From contig NZ_VFOZ01000001.1 of NCBI RefSeq assembly GCF_006716425.1, positions 5,270,001 through 5,334,000 of the forward strand: a stretch of DNA of 64,000 nt. The letters are read 5' to 3'. Positions 1-8,085 of this stretch are shown here, in pieces (within the stretch, counting starts at the first letter, position 1; each line of letters opens with the position of its first letter). The DNA comes from Actinoallomurus bryophytorum. GTDB lineage: Bacteria; Actinomycetota; Actinomycetes; Streptosporangiales; Streptosporangiaceae. A program made the translations under genes and the position numbers. The notes below the pieces were generated by a model. It worked only from the letters and a program-made list of their open reading frames with translations, was not told the origin of the DNA and did no database searches.

Positions 1-69
1 GCCCGGCCGAAGCTCCGGCGGCTCGTACGTGACGTCGAGCGCCAGGTTCGGCGTGACCGTGACGATCAT
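1..69 (-). CDS. PfkB-family hexose kinase (1-phosphofructokinase/tagatose-6-P kinase type), N-terminus only
   Basis: Only the first 23 codons are in the window. They begin MIVTVTPNLALDVTYE, the usual opening of 1-phosphofructokinase or tagatose-6-phosphate kinase members of the PfkB/ribokinase superfamily, whose first strand carries TPNxAxD. The ATG overlaps the nagA stop codon as ATGA, so this is the fourth translationally coupled gene of the amino-sugar operon. A sugar-phosphate kinase here fits a route from N-acetyl-hexosamine to a hexose bisphosphate. The exact substrate cannot be told from this fragment. Confidence 0.7.
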   Translation of the reverse strand, partial: MIVTVTPNLALDVTYEPPELRPG

Positions 70-1163
70 CCCGTGAGGACCTTCCGCACCGCCAGGTCCT
101 CGTCGAGGACGAGCAGGTCGGCGCGGAGGCCGGGGGAGACGGAGCCGCGGTCCGTGAGCCCCAGCAGCATGGCCGGGTTGGTCGCGGACAGGCGTACGGC
201 GTCGGGCAGCGTGATGCCGGACTCGCGTACCGCGCGGCGGAACACCGTCGCGGCCGTCGCCGTACTGCCCGCGATCGAGCCGCCCCCGGAGAGCCGCGCC
301 ACGCCCTCGCGTACCTCGACGCCGAGGCCGCCGAGCTCGTAGTCGCCGTCGGACATGCCCGCGGCCGCGATCGCGTCGGTGACCAGCGCCGCCCCCGAGA
401 TGCCCTTGGCCCGCGTGATGTGCGCCACGATCGCCGGGTGCAGGTGCACGCCGTCGCCGATCAGCTCGACCGTGACGTCCGGCGCGTCGAGGAGGGCGAG
501 GATCGGGCCGGGCTCGCGGTGGTGCAGGGGGCGCATCCCGTTGAACAGGTGCGTGGCGACGCGCGCGCCGGCGCCGACCGCCTCGCGGGTCACCTCGTAC
601 GTCGCGTCGGTGTGGCCGATCGCGGGGATCGCGCCGGCGTCGCGTACCCGCCGCAGCGCGTCGAGGCCGCCGTCCAGCTCCGGCGCGACGGTCATCATCC
701 GTACGTGCGGGACGCGCAGCAGCCGCTTGACCGTCGTGGGGTCCGGGTCGCGCAGCAGGGCCGGGTCGTGCGCGCCCTTGCGGGCGGCGGACAGGAAGGG
801 TCCCTCGTAGTGGATCCCGGCGACGACACCGTCGGCGGCCAGGTCGGACAGCACGGCCGCACGGCGTTCGAGGTCGCCGGGGGAGGCCGTGACCAGGCTC
901 GCCATCACCGTCGTCGTGCCACGCTCGCGGTGGAACGCGGCGGCGCGCACGCACTCTTCGGCGTCGGCGGAGTCGAACGCGGCGCCGCCCCCGCCGTGGC
1001 AGTGGATGTCGACGAAACCAGGGACGATCACCGCGCCGTGCAGGTCGGACCGGCCGGGGACCCCCGCTCCGACCGCCGTGATGCGGCCGTCGTCGACCTC
1101 CACCCAGCCGGGCTCGAGGACCCCGCCCGGGGTGATCACCTTGTCCGCACTCAGCACCGTCAT
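66..1163 (-). CDS. nagA: N-acetylglucosamine-6-phosphate deacetylase
   Basis: This 365-residue cytosolic amidohydrolase should remove acetate from N-acetylhexosamine 6-phosphate. The metal-site motif DIHCH lies at residues 52-56 (H54, H56), with metal ligand E120 in HYEGPFLS, H184 in GHTDAT, H205 in THLFNGM and the catalytic Asp D263 in VTDAIAAAG. The length is normal for NagA. The start ATG overlaps the upstream ROK kinase stop (ATGA), so a longer reading is not needed. The gene sits between a ROK kinase and a PfkB kinase, with a SIS isomerase first in the operon, which supports N-acetylglucosamine or N-acetylgalactosamine catabolism. The choice between GlcNAc and GalNAc is open. Confidence 0.9.
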   Translation of the reverse strand: MTVLSADKVITPGGVLEPGWVEVDDGRITAVGAGVPGRSDLHGAVIVPGFVDIHCHGGGGAAFDSADAEECVRAAAFHRERGTTTVMASLVTASPGDLERRAAVLSDLAADGVVAGIHYEGPFLSAARKGAHDPALLRDPDPTTVKRLLRVPHVRMMTVAPELDGGLDALRRVRDAGAIPAIGHTDATYEVTREAVGAGARVATHLFNGMRPLHHREPGPILALLDAPDVTVELIGDGVHLHPAIVAHITRAKGISGAALVTDAIAAAGMSDGDYELGGLGVEVREGVARLSGGGSIAGSTATAATVFRRAVRESGITLPDAVRLSATNPAMLLGLTDRGSVSPGLRADLLVLDEDLAVRKVLTG

Positions 1164-2041
1164 CGCGACTCCAACAGGTCGAGTGCCCAGAGTCCCGCGC
1201 CGACACACCCTGCCTCGTCGGCGAAGCGCGCCGTGGTCAGCCGCGGCCTGCGCTGGAACGTCAGGCGTTCGTAGATGTCCTCGGTCAGCGGCGCCAGCAG
1301 CAGGTCGCCGGCGCGCGACAGCCCGCCGCCGATCACGATCACCTCGGGGGCGGCGATCACGGTCGCGGCGGCGAGCGCGGTGCCCAGCCAGCCGACCGTC
1401 TCGGCCCAGATGGCCACGGCGTCCGGCTCGCCCTCGGCGACCCGGGCCGCGACCGCGTCCGCGGTCGTCTCGTGCCCGGTACGTCGCGCGTACCGGCGGG
1501 CGATCGCCGGGCCGGACGCGACCGCCTCCAGGCAGCCGGTGCCGCCGCAGACACAGGGCTCGTCCGCGCCCACCGACATGTGGCCGATCTCCCCGGCGAA
1601 GCCGTTGCCGACGCACAGATGCCCGTCGATCACCATCGCCGCGGCGATGCCGGTGCCGATCGGGATGACGAGGGAGTTGCGCGTCCCCCTCGCCGCGCCG
1701 AGCCGCAGCTCGGCGGTGCCGCCCGCGCGTACGTCGTGGCCCACCGCGACGGGTACGCCCGTGCGCTTCTCGATCAGGTCGCGGAAGGGCGCGTCGTGCC
1801 AGCCGATGTTCTCCGAATGGACCGCGACGCCGGTCTCGTCGTCGACGATCCCGGGCACCGCGACGCCGATGGCCTCCGCGCCGCCCGCCTGCGTGAAGAG
1901 GTCGGCGACGAAGTCGACGACCGCGGCGACGGCGGCCTCACCACGCGGGGTCGGCCGTCGTACGGTGGCGGTCCGGTCCAGTGCGCGATCCATGATCGCG
2001 CCCTTCATCGACGTGCCGCCGACGTCGAGAGCGACGATCAT
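1160..2041 (-). CDS. ROK-family sugar kinase (probable N-acetylhexosamine kinase)
   Basis: This 293-residue protein has the phosphate-binding loop DVGGTSMKGA at residues 6-15. It also has the ROK signature region with EIGH at 151-154 and the zinc-binding Cys cluster CVCGGTGCLE (C163, C165, C170), so it is a kinase rather than a ROK repressor, having no N-terminal helix-turn-helix. It probably phosphorylates an imported amino sugar to supply NagA. Start and stop overlap both neighbours by four bases, showing tight translational coupling. Family membership is certain; the N-acetylglucosamine or N-acetylmannosamine substrate is inferred from the neighbouring nagA. Confidence 0.88.
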   Translation of the reverse strand: MIVALDVGGTSMKGAIMDRALDRTATVRRPTPRGEAAVAAVVDFVADLFTQAGGAEAIGVAVPGIVDDETGVAVHSENIGWHDAPFRDLIEKRTGVPVAVGHDVRAGGTAELRLGAARGTRNSLVIPIGTGIAAAMVIDGHLCVGNGFAGEIGHMSVGADEPCVCGGTGCLEAVASGPAIARRYARRTGHETTADAVAARVAEGEPDAVAIWAETVGWLGTALAAATVIAAPEVIVIGGGLSRAGDLLLAPLTEDIYERLTFQRRPRLTTARFADEAGCVGAGLWALDLLESR

Positions 2042-2967
2042 GAAAGCACGACCGAGCGGGTGAGCGAGCGCGGCCGGTCCGGGTCCATGCCCTTCGCCCG
2101 CGCTTGGGCGACGGCCAGCCGCTGGGCGACGATGAGGTGGGCCATCGGGTCCAGGTCACTCGTGACGTAGGTGGCCCCGGTCGCGGCGACGTCTTCGGCG
2201 AGCCCGTCGGGGGCCAGGCCGAACACCCAGGTCAGCCGCCCTGGCTGGGCGATGCTGATCGGCCCGTGGCGATATTCCATCGCCGGATAGGACTCGGTCC
2301 ACAGCCGCGCCGCCTCACGTGCCTTGAGGGCCGCCTCGTCCGCGAGGCCGTTCGTCCAGCCATGGCCCAGGAAGGTGATCTGCTCGGCCTCGAGCCACTC
2401 GGGGGCGAGCGGCGCGGCCAGCGCGCGTGCGGCGTCCTCGTACGGCACCGTCTCGCCGAGGGAGGCGCGCAGCAGCGCCAGCGCGGAGGTCGCGAACCTC
2501 GTCTGCACGACCGACCGCTCGTCGGCGAACTCCAGGGCGACGGCCTGGGTGCCGGGCGCGAAACCCGTTCCGGGGACGGCTGTGATGGCGGTGATCTCGG
2601 CCGTCCTGCTCTCGGACAGGTGCTCGACGGCCTGGAGTACCTCGGTGGTGGTCCCGGAACGGCTGATCGCGACGTGGCGGTCGTAGTGCCGGCCGAAGGG
2701 GAGTTCGGACGCCGCGAAGGCGTCGGTCACGCCGAGGCCTCTGGACTCGCGCAGCCCGGCGTACGCGCGCGCCATGTACAACGACGTGCCACAGCCGAAG
2801 ACCGCGACGCTCTCGCCGTCACGTGGCAGCGCCTCACGTACCCCCGGGAGCCGGGAGACCGCCTCTCGCCAGCACGACGGCTGACTGCCGATCTCCGACT
2901 CGACGTGATAATCCGCCAACCCCGCCTCCACGCGTGCTCGTTCGTGCGCGAATCGTGCTCGCATCAT
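2038..2967 (-). CDS. SIS-domain sugar-phosphate isomerase/deaminase (AgaS/GlmS isomerase-domain type)
   Basis: This 309-residue protein has two SIS (sugar isomerase) domains without a glutaminase domain. The first has the phosphate-binding loop FGCGTSLYMARAY near residue 57 and AISRSGTTTEV near residue 100. The second carries FLGHGWTNGLADEAALKAREA and YRHGPISIA, typical of GlmS-like and AgaS-like aldose-ketose isomerases that deaminate hexosamine 6-phosphate. It is the first gene of the operon, and two tandem in-frame ATGs mark its start. With NagA downstream it would convert the deacetylated hexosamine phosphate to a ketohexose phosphate and ammonia. Function at class level is secure; GlcN versus GalN specificity is not. 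Confidence 0.85.
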   Translation of the reverse strand: MMRARFAHERARVEAGLADYHVESEIGSQPSCWREAVSRLPGVREALPRDGESVAVFGCGTSLYMARAYAGLRESRGLGVTDAFAASELPFGRHYDRHVAISRSGTTTEVLQAVEHLSESRTAEITAITAVPGTGFAPGTQAVALEFADERSVVQTRFATSALALLRASLGETVPYEDAARALAAPLAPEWLEAEQITFLGHGWTNGLADEAALKAREAARLWTESYPAMEYRHGPISIAQPGRLTWVFGLAPDGLAEDVAATGATYVTSDLDPMAHLIVAQRLAVAQARAKGMDPDRPRSLTRSVVLS

Positions 2968-3463
2968 GCACTAATGAACACATTTTCGCCAAGAGTGCGC
3001 GTGGTCGGCGCAGAGGGGTCCGGTCAGGGTGGCGCGGGACCCGCGGTTCGCGGCTCGGCGGGCGTCCGACCTGCGGTGCGGCGGACGGGCCGGCCCGCGT
3101 GCGGCCGCCGGTGCGCTTGGGGGCCGGCGTCGCCGGTCGTCCGGGGTCCATTCCCGAGGGGCCCGATTAATGCAGGTAATTAGGAGACAAATAGGGATTC
3201 CGTATTGAGGGTGCCGACCAGGGGGTGTGATGTCCGGAAGCGGACGTCGCGCGAAGGTTAGAGAGTCCCCCGATCGGGCGCTCGGTGCGTACCGGCGACG
3301 TCACAGCAGGTCATCCACCCCGATATCGGGCATGCCGCGAGGTATCCCGCCGGAAAGACGCCGTTGTCCGGTTCACGTACGGCTCGATCTCTGTTACTTA
3401 ATGTGATAGTCAAATAACGCTCAGCCACCGGTCGGCGTACGCCCCCTCCGTTCACCCCCAGAC
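2968..3463. other. Intergenic region between the amino-sugar operon and the DUF4239-like gene
   Basis: About 500 bases with no convincing gene. Both flanking genes point outward, so both promoters must lie here. AT-rich patches suitable for promoter elements occur at about 2970-2990, 3165-3205 and 3390-3420. I looked for a DasR-type operator (TGGTCTAGACCA core) and did not find one. Short open frames here have no protein-like character. Confidence 0.5.
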
Positions 3464-4243
3464 ATGGAGTCGGTCATGCTCGTATGCATTCTCGCCGTCG
3501 TCGCGGCGGTCGGCCTGGTCATCGCGGCCGCGACGCTGTTCCGCAGGTTCGGGCGCGGCTCGGACGACGGCGACCCCGGCGGCGCGACCGCGGGTCACGC
3601 CGGCTCGATGCTGTCGGCGCTGTTCCTGCTGGTGTTCGCGATCGCCATCGTCGTCCCGTGGACCACGGCCGACTCCGCGCGCGAGAACACCTACGCCGAG
3701 AGCCACGCCCTCGTCGAGGCGTACTGGGCGGCCTCGGCGCTGCCGGCCCCGGAGGGGCGCGACGTGCAGGCCGACCTGCGCGGTTACACGGGCCTCGTGC
3801 TCGGCCGCGAGTGGGGGCACATGAAGAAGGGCCGGCTCACCGACGAGGGCGAGGAGCGGCTGAACGCCCTGCGCACGAAAGTGGCCGGCCTGCCCGCAGC
3901 CACCGATGACCAGAAGGACGACCGCGACGCCGTGGTCGAACAGGTCCAGGCGGTGTCCGCGGCGCGCGGTCAGCGGGCGATGGACGCCAAATCCCGGCCT
4001 CCCGCGGGGCTGCTCTACATGACGGTCCTGGCGGGCCTGGTGGTGGGGATCTTCCCGTTCCTCGCCGGCGCACGGCCGCGCGGGATGACCATCGTGCCGC
4101 TCGGCGTGATGGCGGCCATGCTCGCGGTCGGGATCTTCCTCACCTTCAACATCTCCCACGTGTTCAGCGGCGCCCTGCGCGTCAGGTCCGACGCGTACGT
4201 GGCCGCGCAACGACAGTTCCAGCAGATCCCGGAGAGCCGCTGA
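3464..4243 (+). CDS. DUF4239-like integral membrane protein
   Basis: This 259-residue protein has four predicted membrane segments: about residues 5-26, 48-68, 184-203 and 208-230. The extracytoplasmic stretch between the second and third is charged. The spacing, with a W-x-x-A-x-x-x-R region after the second helix and a helix pair near the C-terminus, matches the bestrophin-like DUF4239 family of actinomycetes, whose function is unknown. A second in-frame ATG lies four codons in. No strong Shine-Dalgarno precedes either. The next gene starts two bases after this stop, suggesting co-transcription with the repeat protein. Confidence 0.6.
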   Translation: MESVMLVCILAVVAAVGLVIAAATLFRRFGRGSDDGDPGGATAGHAGSMLSALFLLVFAIAIVVPWTTADSARENTYAESHALVEAYWAASALPAPEGRDVQADLRGYTGLVLGREWGHMKKGRLTDEGEERLNALRTKVAGLPAATDDQKDDRDAVVEQVQAVSAARGQRAMDAKSRPPAGLLYMTVLAGLVVGIFPFLAGARPRGMTIVPLGVMAAMLAVGIFLTFNISHVFSGALRVRSDAYVAAQRQFQQIPESR

Positions 4244-4245
4244 CC

Positions 4246-5823
4246 ATGCGCACCGTCTACACCGCCGTGCTCACCGCCGGAACCCTCACCGGCCTGACCG
4301 CGACACCCGCGCTCGCCGCGGACACGACCCCGGATCCCGGCCCCCAGGCCAGCGCGTCACAGCCGTCCAACCCCCCGCACGCCGGCGCCCACCTGACCTC
4401 CCCGGCACCGGAACATGGCGATCGGCCGGGTGCGTCGCGATCGTCGCGCCGAGGCCGTGCCGGGGCTCGTGGGGGGCCCGCTGCTTCGGATCCCCGGGAT
4501 GGGGCGGATGCGTCGCGGTCCTTGGGTCGCGCGGGTGCCGGGGCTCGTGTGGGGCCTACGGCTTCGGATCCTGGGGGTGGGTCGGATGCGCTGCCGTCGT
4601 CGGGTCGCGCGCATGTCGATGCCCGCCTGGGGACGCCCACGCTGGATCCCGCCCCCCAGGCCCGCGCGTCACGGCCGTCGAACCTTCTGCACGAGGGTGC
4701 CCGCGTGGGGCCTGTGGCCTCGGATCCCGGACGTCAGGCCGGTGGGAGTCCGTCGCCGCCGAGCCTTTTGCATGTCGGGGCGCGCGTGGGGTCTGCGCCT
4801 TCGAATCCCGGGGGTGTGGCGTCCTCGTCGAGTCCCGTGCACGCCGACGCCCGCCTGGGGACTCCGACGCCGGATCCCGGCGACCAGGCCCGCCCGTCAC
4901 GACCGTCGAGCCCTCTGCGTGCGGGCGCTCGCGTGGGGCCTGTGGCCCCGGATCCGGGAGGCCAGGCGGGTGTCTCGCCGTCGCGGCGTCTCGTGCACGC
5001 CGGCGCCGGCGTGGGGCCTGTGGCCTCGGACCTCGGAGGTCGGGCGGAGGTGCCGCCGTCGTGGAGTCTCGCGCACGTCGGAGCCGGCGTCGGGTCTTCA
5101 GATCCTGAGGGTCGGGCAGAGGTGTCGTCGTGGAGGCTCCTGTACGTCGGCGCCGACGCAGGGACTGCGGCTTCGGATCCGGGAGGCCCGCCGGGTACGT
5201 CGCCGTCGTTGAGTCTCGTGCGCGTCGGGGCCGGCGTGGGGTCTTCGGATCCTGGGGGTCTGGCGGAGGTGCCGCCGTCGTCGAGCCTGCTGTACGTCGG
5301 CGCCGACGTGGGGTCTGCGGCTTCGGGAGGCCAGGCGGACGTGTCGCCCTCGTCGCTTCTGTCCGTCGGCGTCGGTCTCGGGCCTCCGCTGTGCGTCGAT
5401 CTCGGCGTGCTGGGCATCGTGCGGGTGCGGGCGCGTGTCGGTCCGGGGCTCTGTGCCCGTCAGGCGCCCCCTCCGATTCCCAAGCCCCCCTCGCCCCGGC
5501 CGCCGTCGCCCAAGCCGCCATCGCCAAGACCCCCCTCGCCCACCCCACCGCCCAAGCCGGTGCCGCCCGCACCCACGCGGCCGCCGACCGGTCCGGCCCC
5601 CGCCGCGTCGGCGCCCAACGCGGCCCGTGCCGTGCCGCCCGCGCCGGCACGGCGTCAGCCGCCCCCGCCGCCGACGGCATCCGCGCGCCGCCGTGCGGAC
5701 GCCCGTGAGGCCGCCGGCCTGCCACCCCACAAGAAGAACCCGCTGGCCACGCTCACGGTCCTCATCGTCCTGGTCGTCGTCATCGCGGCCGGGGCGGGCG
5801 TGGCGTTCGCCGCCGCTCCGTAA
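4246..5823 (+). CDS. Exported repeat-rich, proline-rich protein with C-terminal membrane anchor
   Basis: No family recognised. The 525-residue product starts with a clear signal peptide (residues 1-25, ending ALA-AD). About twelve degenerate repeats of roughly 26-30 residues follow, built on the pattern VGAxVGxxASDPGGxAxxSPSxSL, covering about residues 70-380. Next come a PPSPKPPSP-type proline-rich stretch (about 405-440), an Ala/Pro/Arg linker and a single C-terminal membrane helix (about 500-523) preceded by HKKN. This topology suggests a wall-spanning stalk anchored in the membrane. The repeats are also visible in the other reading frames, as expected for DNA-level expansion. The start lies two bases after the DUF4239-like stop. 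Whether the repeat portion folds, or is even translated efficiently, is unknown. Confidence 0.6.
   Translation: MRTVYTAVLTAGTLTGLTATPALAADTTPDPGPQASASQPSNPPHAGAHLTSPAPEHGDRPGASRSSRRGRAGARGGPAASDPRDGADASRSLGRAGAGARVGPTASDPGGGSDALPSSGRAHVDARLGTPTLDPAPQARASRPSNLLHEGARVGPVASDPGRQAGGSPSPPSLLHVGARVGSAPSNPGGVASSSSPVHADARLGTPTPDPGDQARPSRPSSPLRAGARVGPVAPDPGGQAGVSPSRRLVHAGAGVGPVASDLGGRAEVPPSWSLAHVGAGVGSSDPEGRAEVSSWRLLYVGADAGTAASDPGGPPGTSPSLSLVRVGAGVGSSDPGGLAEVPPSSSLLYVGADVGSAASGGQADVSPSSLLSVGVGLGPPLCVDLGVLGIVRVRARVGPGLCARQAPPPIPKPPSPRPPSPKPPSPRPPSPTPPPKPVPPAPTRPPTGPAPAASAPNAARAVPPAPARRQPPPPPTASARRRADAREAAGLPPHKKNPLATLTVLIVLVVVIAAGAGVAFAAAP
4440..5400 (+). repeat. Degenerate tandem repeat array inside the exported repeat protein
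   Basis: About twelve imperfect units of roughly 80-90 bases recur. Each contains a ggatcc-like box followed by a G-rich run and a gtggggcct-type box. Units differ by in-frame gains and losses, so the open frame is kept. Confidence 0.6.
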
Positions 5824-5956
5824 AGTGTCGCCGAACCCGCGATTGCCTATTGTGATCAAAGGGACACGCAACGTAACGTCGATTGCGAGCAAAGGTGTAA
5901 TTCAAGGTCGAGCCTAAAGGCCGGCCGTTGAATTCCTGCACCCGTCGGTTTCCCCA

Positions 5957-6545
5957 GTCGGTACGAGCACGGAATGGTGGTGTGTGTCGTGACGGAGTCG
6001 GCGCAGTCGGGTATTGGTTTTGAGGGTTCGCCGTTGAGTTTGGGTACGGTGGCGGCGCGTAATTTGGCGACGACGACGAAGTCGGCGCCGCAGATGCAGG
6101 GGATTTCGTCGCGGTGGTTGTTGCGGATGCTGCCGTGGGTTCAGGCGTCGGGTGGGGTTTATCGGGTGAACCGGCGGTTGAGTTATGCGGTGGGGGATGG
6201 GCGGGTGTCTTTTTCTTCGGTGGGTTCGGAGGTGCGTGTTGTCGCGCCGGAGTTGTGTGAGCTTCCTTTGTTGCGGGGGTTTGGTGATGAGGGGACGTTG
6301 AATGCTTTGGCGGGGCGTTTTGTGCAGCAGGAGTTTGATGCCGGGGATGTGATCGTGGAGGTGGGTCGGCCTGCGGATCAGGTGTTTTTGGTGGCCCATG
6401 GTCGGGTGAGTCGGGTTGGTGTTGGTAAGTATGGTGATGAGATTGTTTTGGGGGTGTTGGCGGATGGTGATTACTTCGGTGATCGGGCGTTGGCGGGGTC
6501 GCAGGACACGTGGGACTTCACCGCCAGAGCCGCCACCCACTGCAC
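5957..6545 (+). repeat. Near-identical direct repeat, copy 1 (5' part of encapsulin gene 1)
   Basis: 589 bases match 7497-8085 at a constant offset of 1540, with three mismatches (6019, 6025, 6050); 6051-6545 is identical base for base. The block starts 17 bases before the ATG and ends at codon 191. Codons in it end in G or T and use TTG for Leu. Only about five of some 150 codons between 6011 and 6470 end in C. Confidence 0.95.
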
Positions 6546-7401
6546 GGTCCTGACCCTCTCCGGGATGGTCTTCCAGGAGATCGTCGACCAGTCCGACACC
6601 TTGCGCACTCACCTGGAGCAGTTCCGCGCCGGCCCCGCCGGTGACCAGAACGAGCACGGCGAGGCCGCGATCGCGCTGGCGTCGGGCCATGTGGGTGAGC
6701 CGGTGCTGCCGGGGACGTTCGTGGACTACGAGCTGTCGCCGAGGGAGTACGAGCTCAGCGTCGCCCAAACCGTGCTTCAGGTCCACACGAGAGTGGCGGA
6801 TCTGTACAACCAGCCGATGGACCAGATCGAGCAGCAGCTGCGGCTGACCATCGAGGCGCTGCGTGAGCGGCAGGAGCACGAGCTGGTCAACAACCGTGAG
6901 TTCGGCCTGCTCCACAACGCCGACCTCAAGCAGCGCATCTACACACGCACCGGACCACCGTCCCCGGACGACATGGACGAGCTGCTGGCCACGGTCTGGA
7001 AGGACCCGGCGTTCTTCCTGGCCCATCCCCGCGCGATCGCGGCGTTCGGGCGAGAGTGCAGCCGCCGTGGCGTCTACCCGCAGAGCATCGACGTGGCCGG
7101 CAACCGGGTGCCCGCCTGGCGCGGCGTGCCGATCTTCCCGTGCAACAAGATCCCGGTCAGCGACACCCAGACCAGCTCGATCATGCTCCTCCGCGTCGGT
7201 GAGGCGGACCAGGGCGTCATCGGACTGCACCAGACCGGGATCCCCGACGAATACCAGCCCGGGCTCTCGGTGCGGTTCATGGGGATCAACGACAAGGCCG
7301 TCATCTCCTACCTCGTCAGCGCCTACTACTCCGCCGCCGTCCTCACCCCGGACGCGCTCGGCATCCTCGAAAACGTAGAAACCGCATCCACGCGCGATTA
7401 A
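5974..7401 (+). CDS. Family 2B encapsulin shell protein, paralogue 1 (with inserted cNMP-binding-like domain)
   Basis: This 475-residue protein has the Family 2B encapsulin architecture: an HK97-fold capsid protein with a CRP-like cyclic-nucleotide-binding domain inserted. The N-arm and early shell region carry [20 protein letters not shown] (residues 31-50) and [17 protein letters not shown]. The inserted domain spans about residues 97-205, with [20 protein letters not shown] and [11 protein letters not shown]. The shell fold resumes with [42 protein letters not shown], and the C-terminal [15 protein letters not shown] and [19 protein letters not shown]. Such shells assemble into icosahedral protein compartments around enzymes. 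A prenyl synthase follows the second paralogue. The start may be ATG 5974 or GTG 5989 (MTESAQSG). The first ~570 bases have codon usage unlike the rest. Confidence 0.9.
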   Translation: MVVCVVTESAQSGIGFEGSPLSLGTVAARNLATTTKSAPQMQGISSRWLLRMLPWVQASGGVYRVNRRLSYAVGDGRVSFSSVGSEVRVVAPELCELPLLRGFGDEGTLNALAGRFVQQEFDAGDVIVEVGRPADQVFLVAHGRVSRVGVGKYGDEIVLGVLADGDYFGDRALAGSQDTWDFTARAATHCTVLTLSGMVFQEIVDQSDTLRTHLEQFRAGPAGDQNEHGEAAIALASGHVGEPVLPGTFVDYELSPREYELSVAQTVLQVHTRVADLYNQPMDQIEQQLRLTIEALRERQEHELVNNREFGLLHNADLKQRIYTRTGPPSPDDMDELLATVWKDPAFFLAHPRAIAAFGRECSRRGVYPQSIDVAGNRVPAWRGVPIFPCNKIPVSDTQTSSIMLLRVGEADQGVIGLHQTGIPDEYQPGLSVRFMGINDKAVISYLVSAYYSAAVLTPDALGILENVETASTRD

Positions 7402-7413
7402 CGGGTGACCGAA

Positions 7414-7459
7414 GGCGCGGAGCAGCCCGCCGGGTCAGATAGGCGTGCTGCTCCGCGCC
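7414..7459 (+). terminator. Strong hairpin between the two encapsulin genes
   Basis: A perfect 13-bp stem pairs GGCGCGGAGCAGC (7414-7426) with its complement at 7447-7459, closing a 20-base loop. It lies 13 bases after the first shell stop and 54 bases before the second shell ATG. No T-run follows, as is common for actinomycete hairpin terminators. It could be a terminator, an attenuator or an RNA-stabilising element that sets the ratio of the two shell proteins. Confidence 0.7.
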
Positions 7460-7496
7460 CATGCCCGCTCGAAGTCATCGCGGTGGCAATTTCTTG

Positions 7497-8085
7497 GTCG
7501 GTACGAGCACGGAATGGTGGTGTGTGTCGTGACGGAGTCGGCGCAGTCGGGTATTGGTGTTGAGAGTTCGCCGTTGAGTTTGGGTACGGCGGCGGCGCGT
7601 AATTTGGCGACGACGACGAAGTCGGCGCCGCAGATGCAGGGGATTTCGTCGCGGTGGTTGTTGCGGATGCTGCCGTGGGTTCAGGCGTCGGGTGGGGTTT
7701 ATCGGGTGAACCGGCGGTTGAGTTATGCGGTGGGGGATGGGCGGGTGTCTTTTTCTTCGGTGGGTTCGGAGGTGCGTGTTGTCGCGCCGGAGTTGTGTGA
7801 GCTTCCTTTGTTGCGGGGGTTTGGTGATGAGGGGACGTTGAATGCTTTGGCGGGGCGTTTTGTGCAGCAGGAGTTTGATGCCGGGGATGTGATCGTGGAG
7901 GTGGGTCGGCCTGCGGATCAGGTGTTTTTGGTGGCCCATGGTCGGGTGAGTCGGGTTGGTGTTGGTAAGTATGGTGATGAGATTGTTTTGGGGGTGTTGG
8001 CGGATGGTGATTACTTCGGTGATCGGGCGTTGGCGGGGTCGCAGGACACGTGGGACTTCACCGCCAGAGCCGCCACCCACTGCAC
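7497..8085 (+). repeat. Near-identical direct repeat, copy 2 (5' part of encapsulin gene 2)
   Basis: Partner of 5957-6545. It covers the translation start region and the first ~191 codons of the second shell gene. All three mismatches change an amino acid (Phe/Val, Gly/Ser, Val/Ala at residues 16, 18 and 26) and none is silent. Identity stops abruptly inside the codons following THC in the inserted domain. Confidence 0.95.

Noticed and set aside
2968-3463. DasR operator upstream of the amino-sugar operon
   Set aside because: No sequence close to the TGGTCTAGACCA core was found.
4440-5400. CRISPR or mobile-element repeat
   Set aside because: Repeats are degenerate, contiguous and inside an open frame with a signal peptide and anchor.
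5914-7230. Long minus-strand open frame antisense to encapsulin gene 1, rich in His, Thr, Pro and Arg
   Set aside because: It is the mirror of the G/T-wobble coding strand; the real homology is on the plus strand, and the same antisense frame recurs at 7475-8482.
5957-8085. Insertion sequence with direct repeats
   Set aside because: The duplicated block is the 5' part of two paralogous genes and contains no transposase or terminal inverted repeats.
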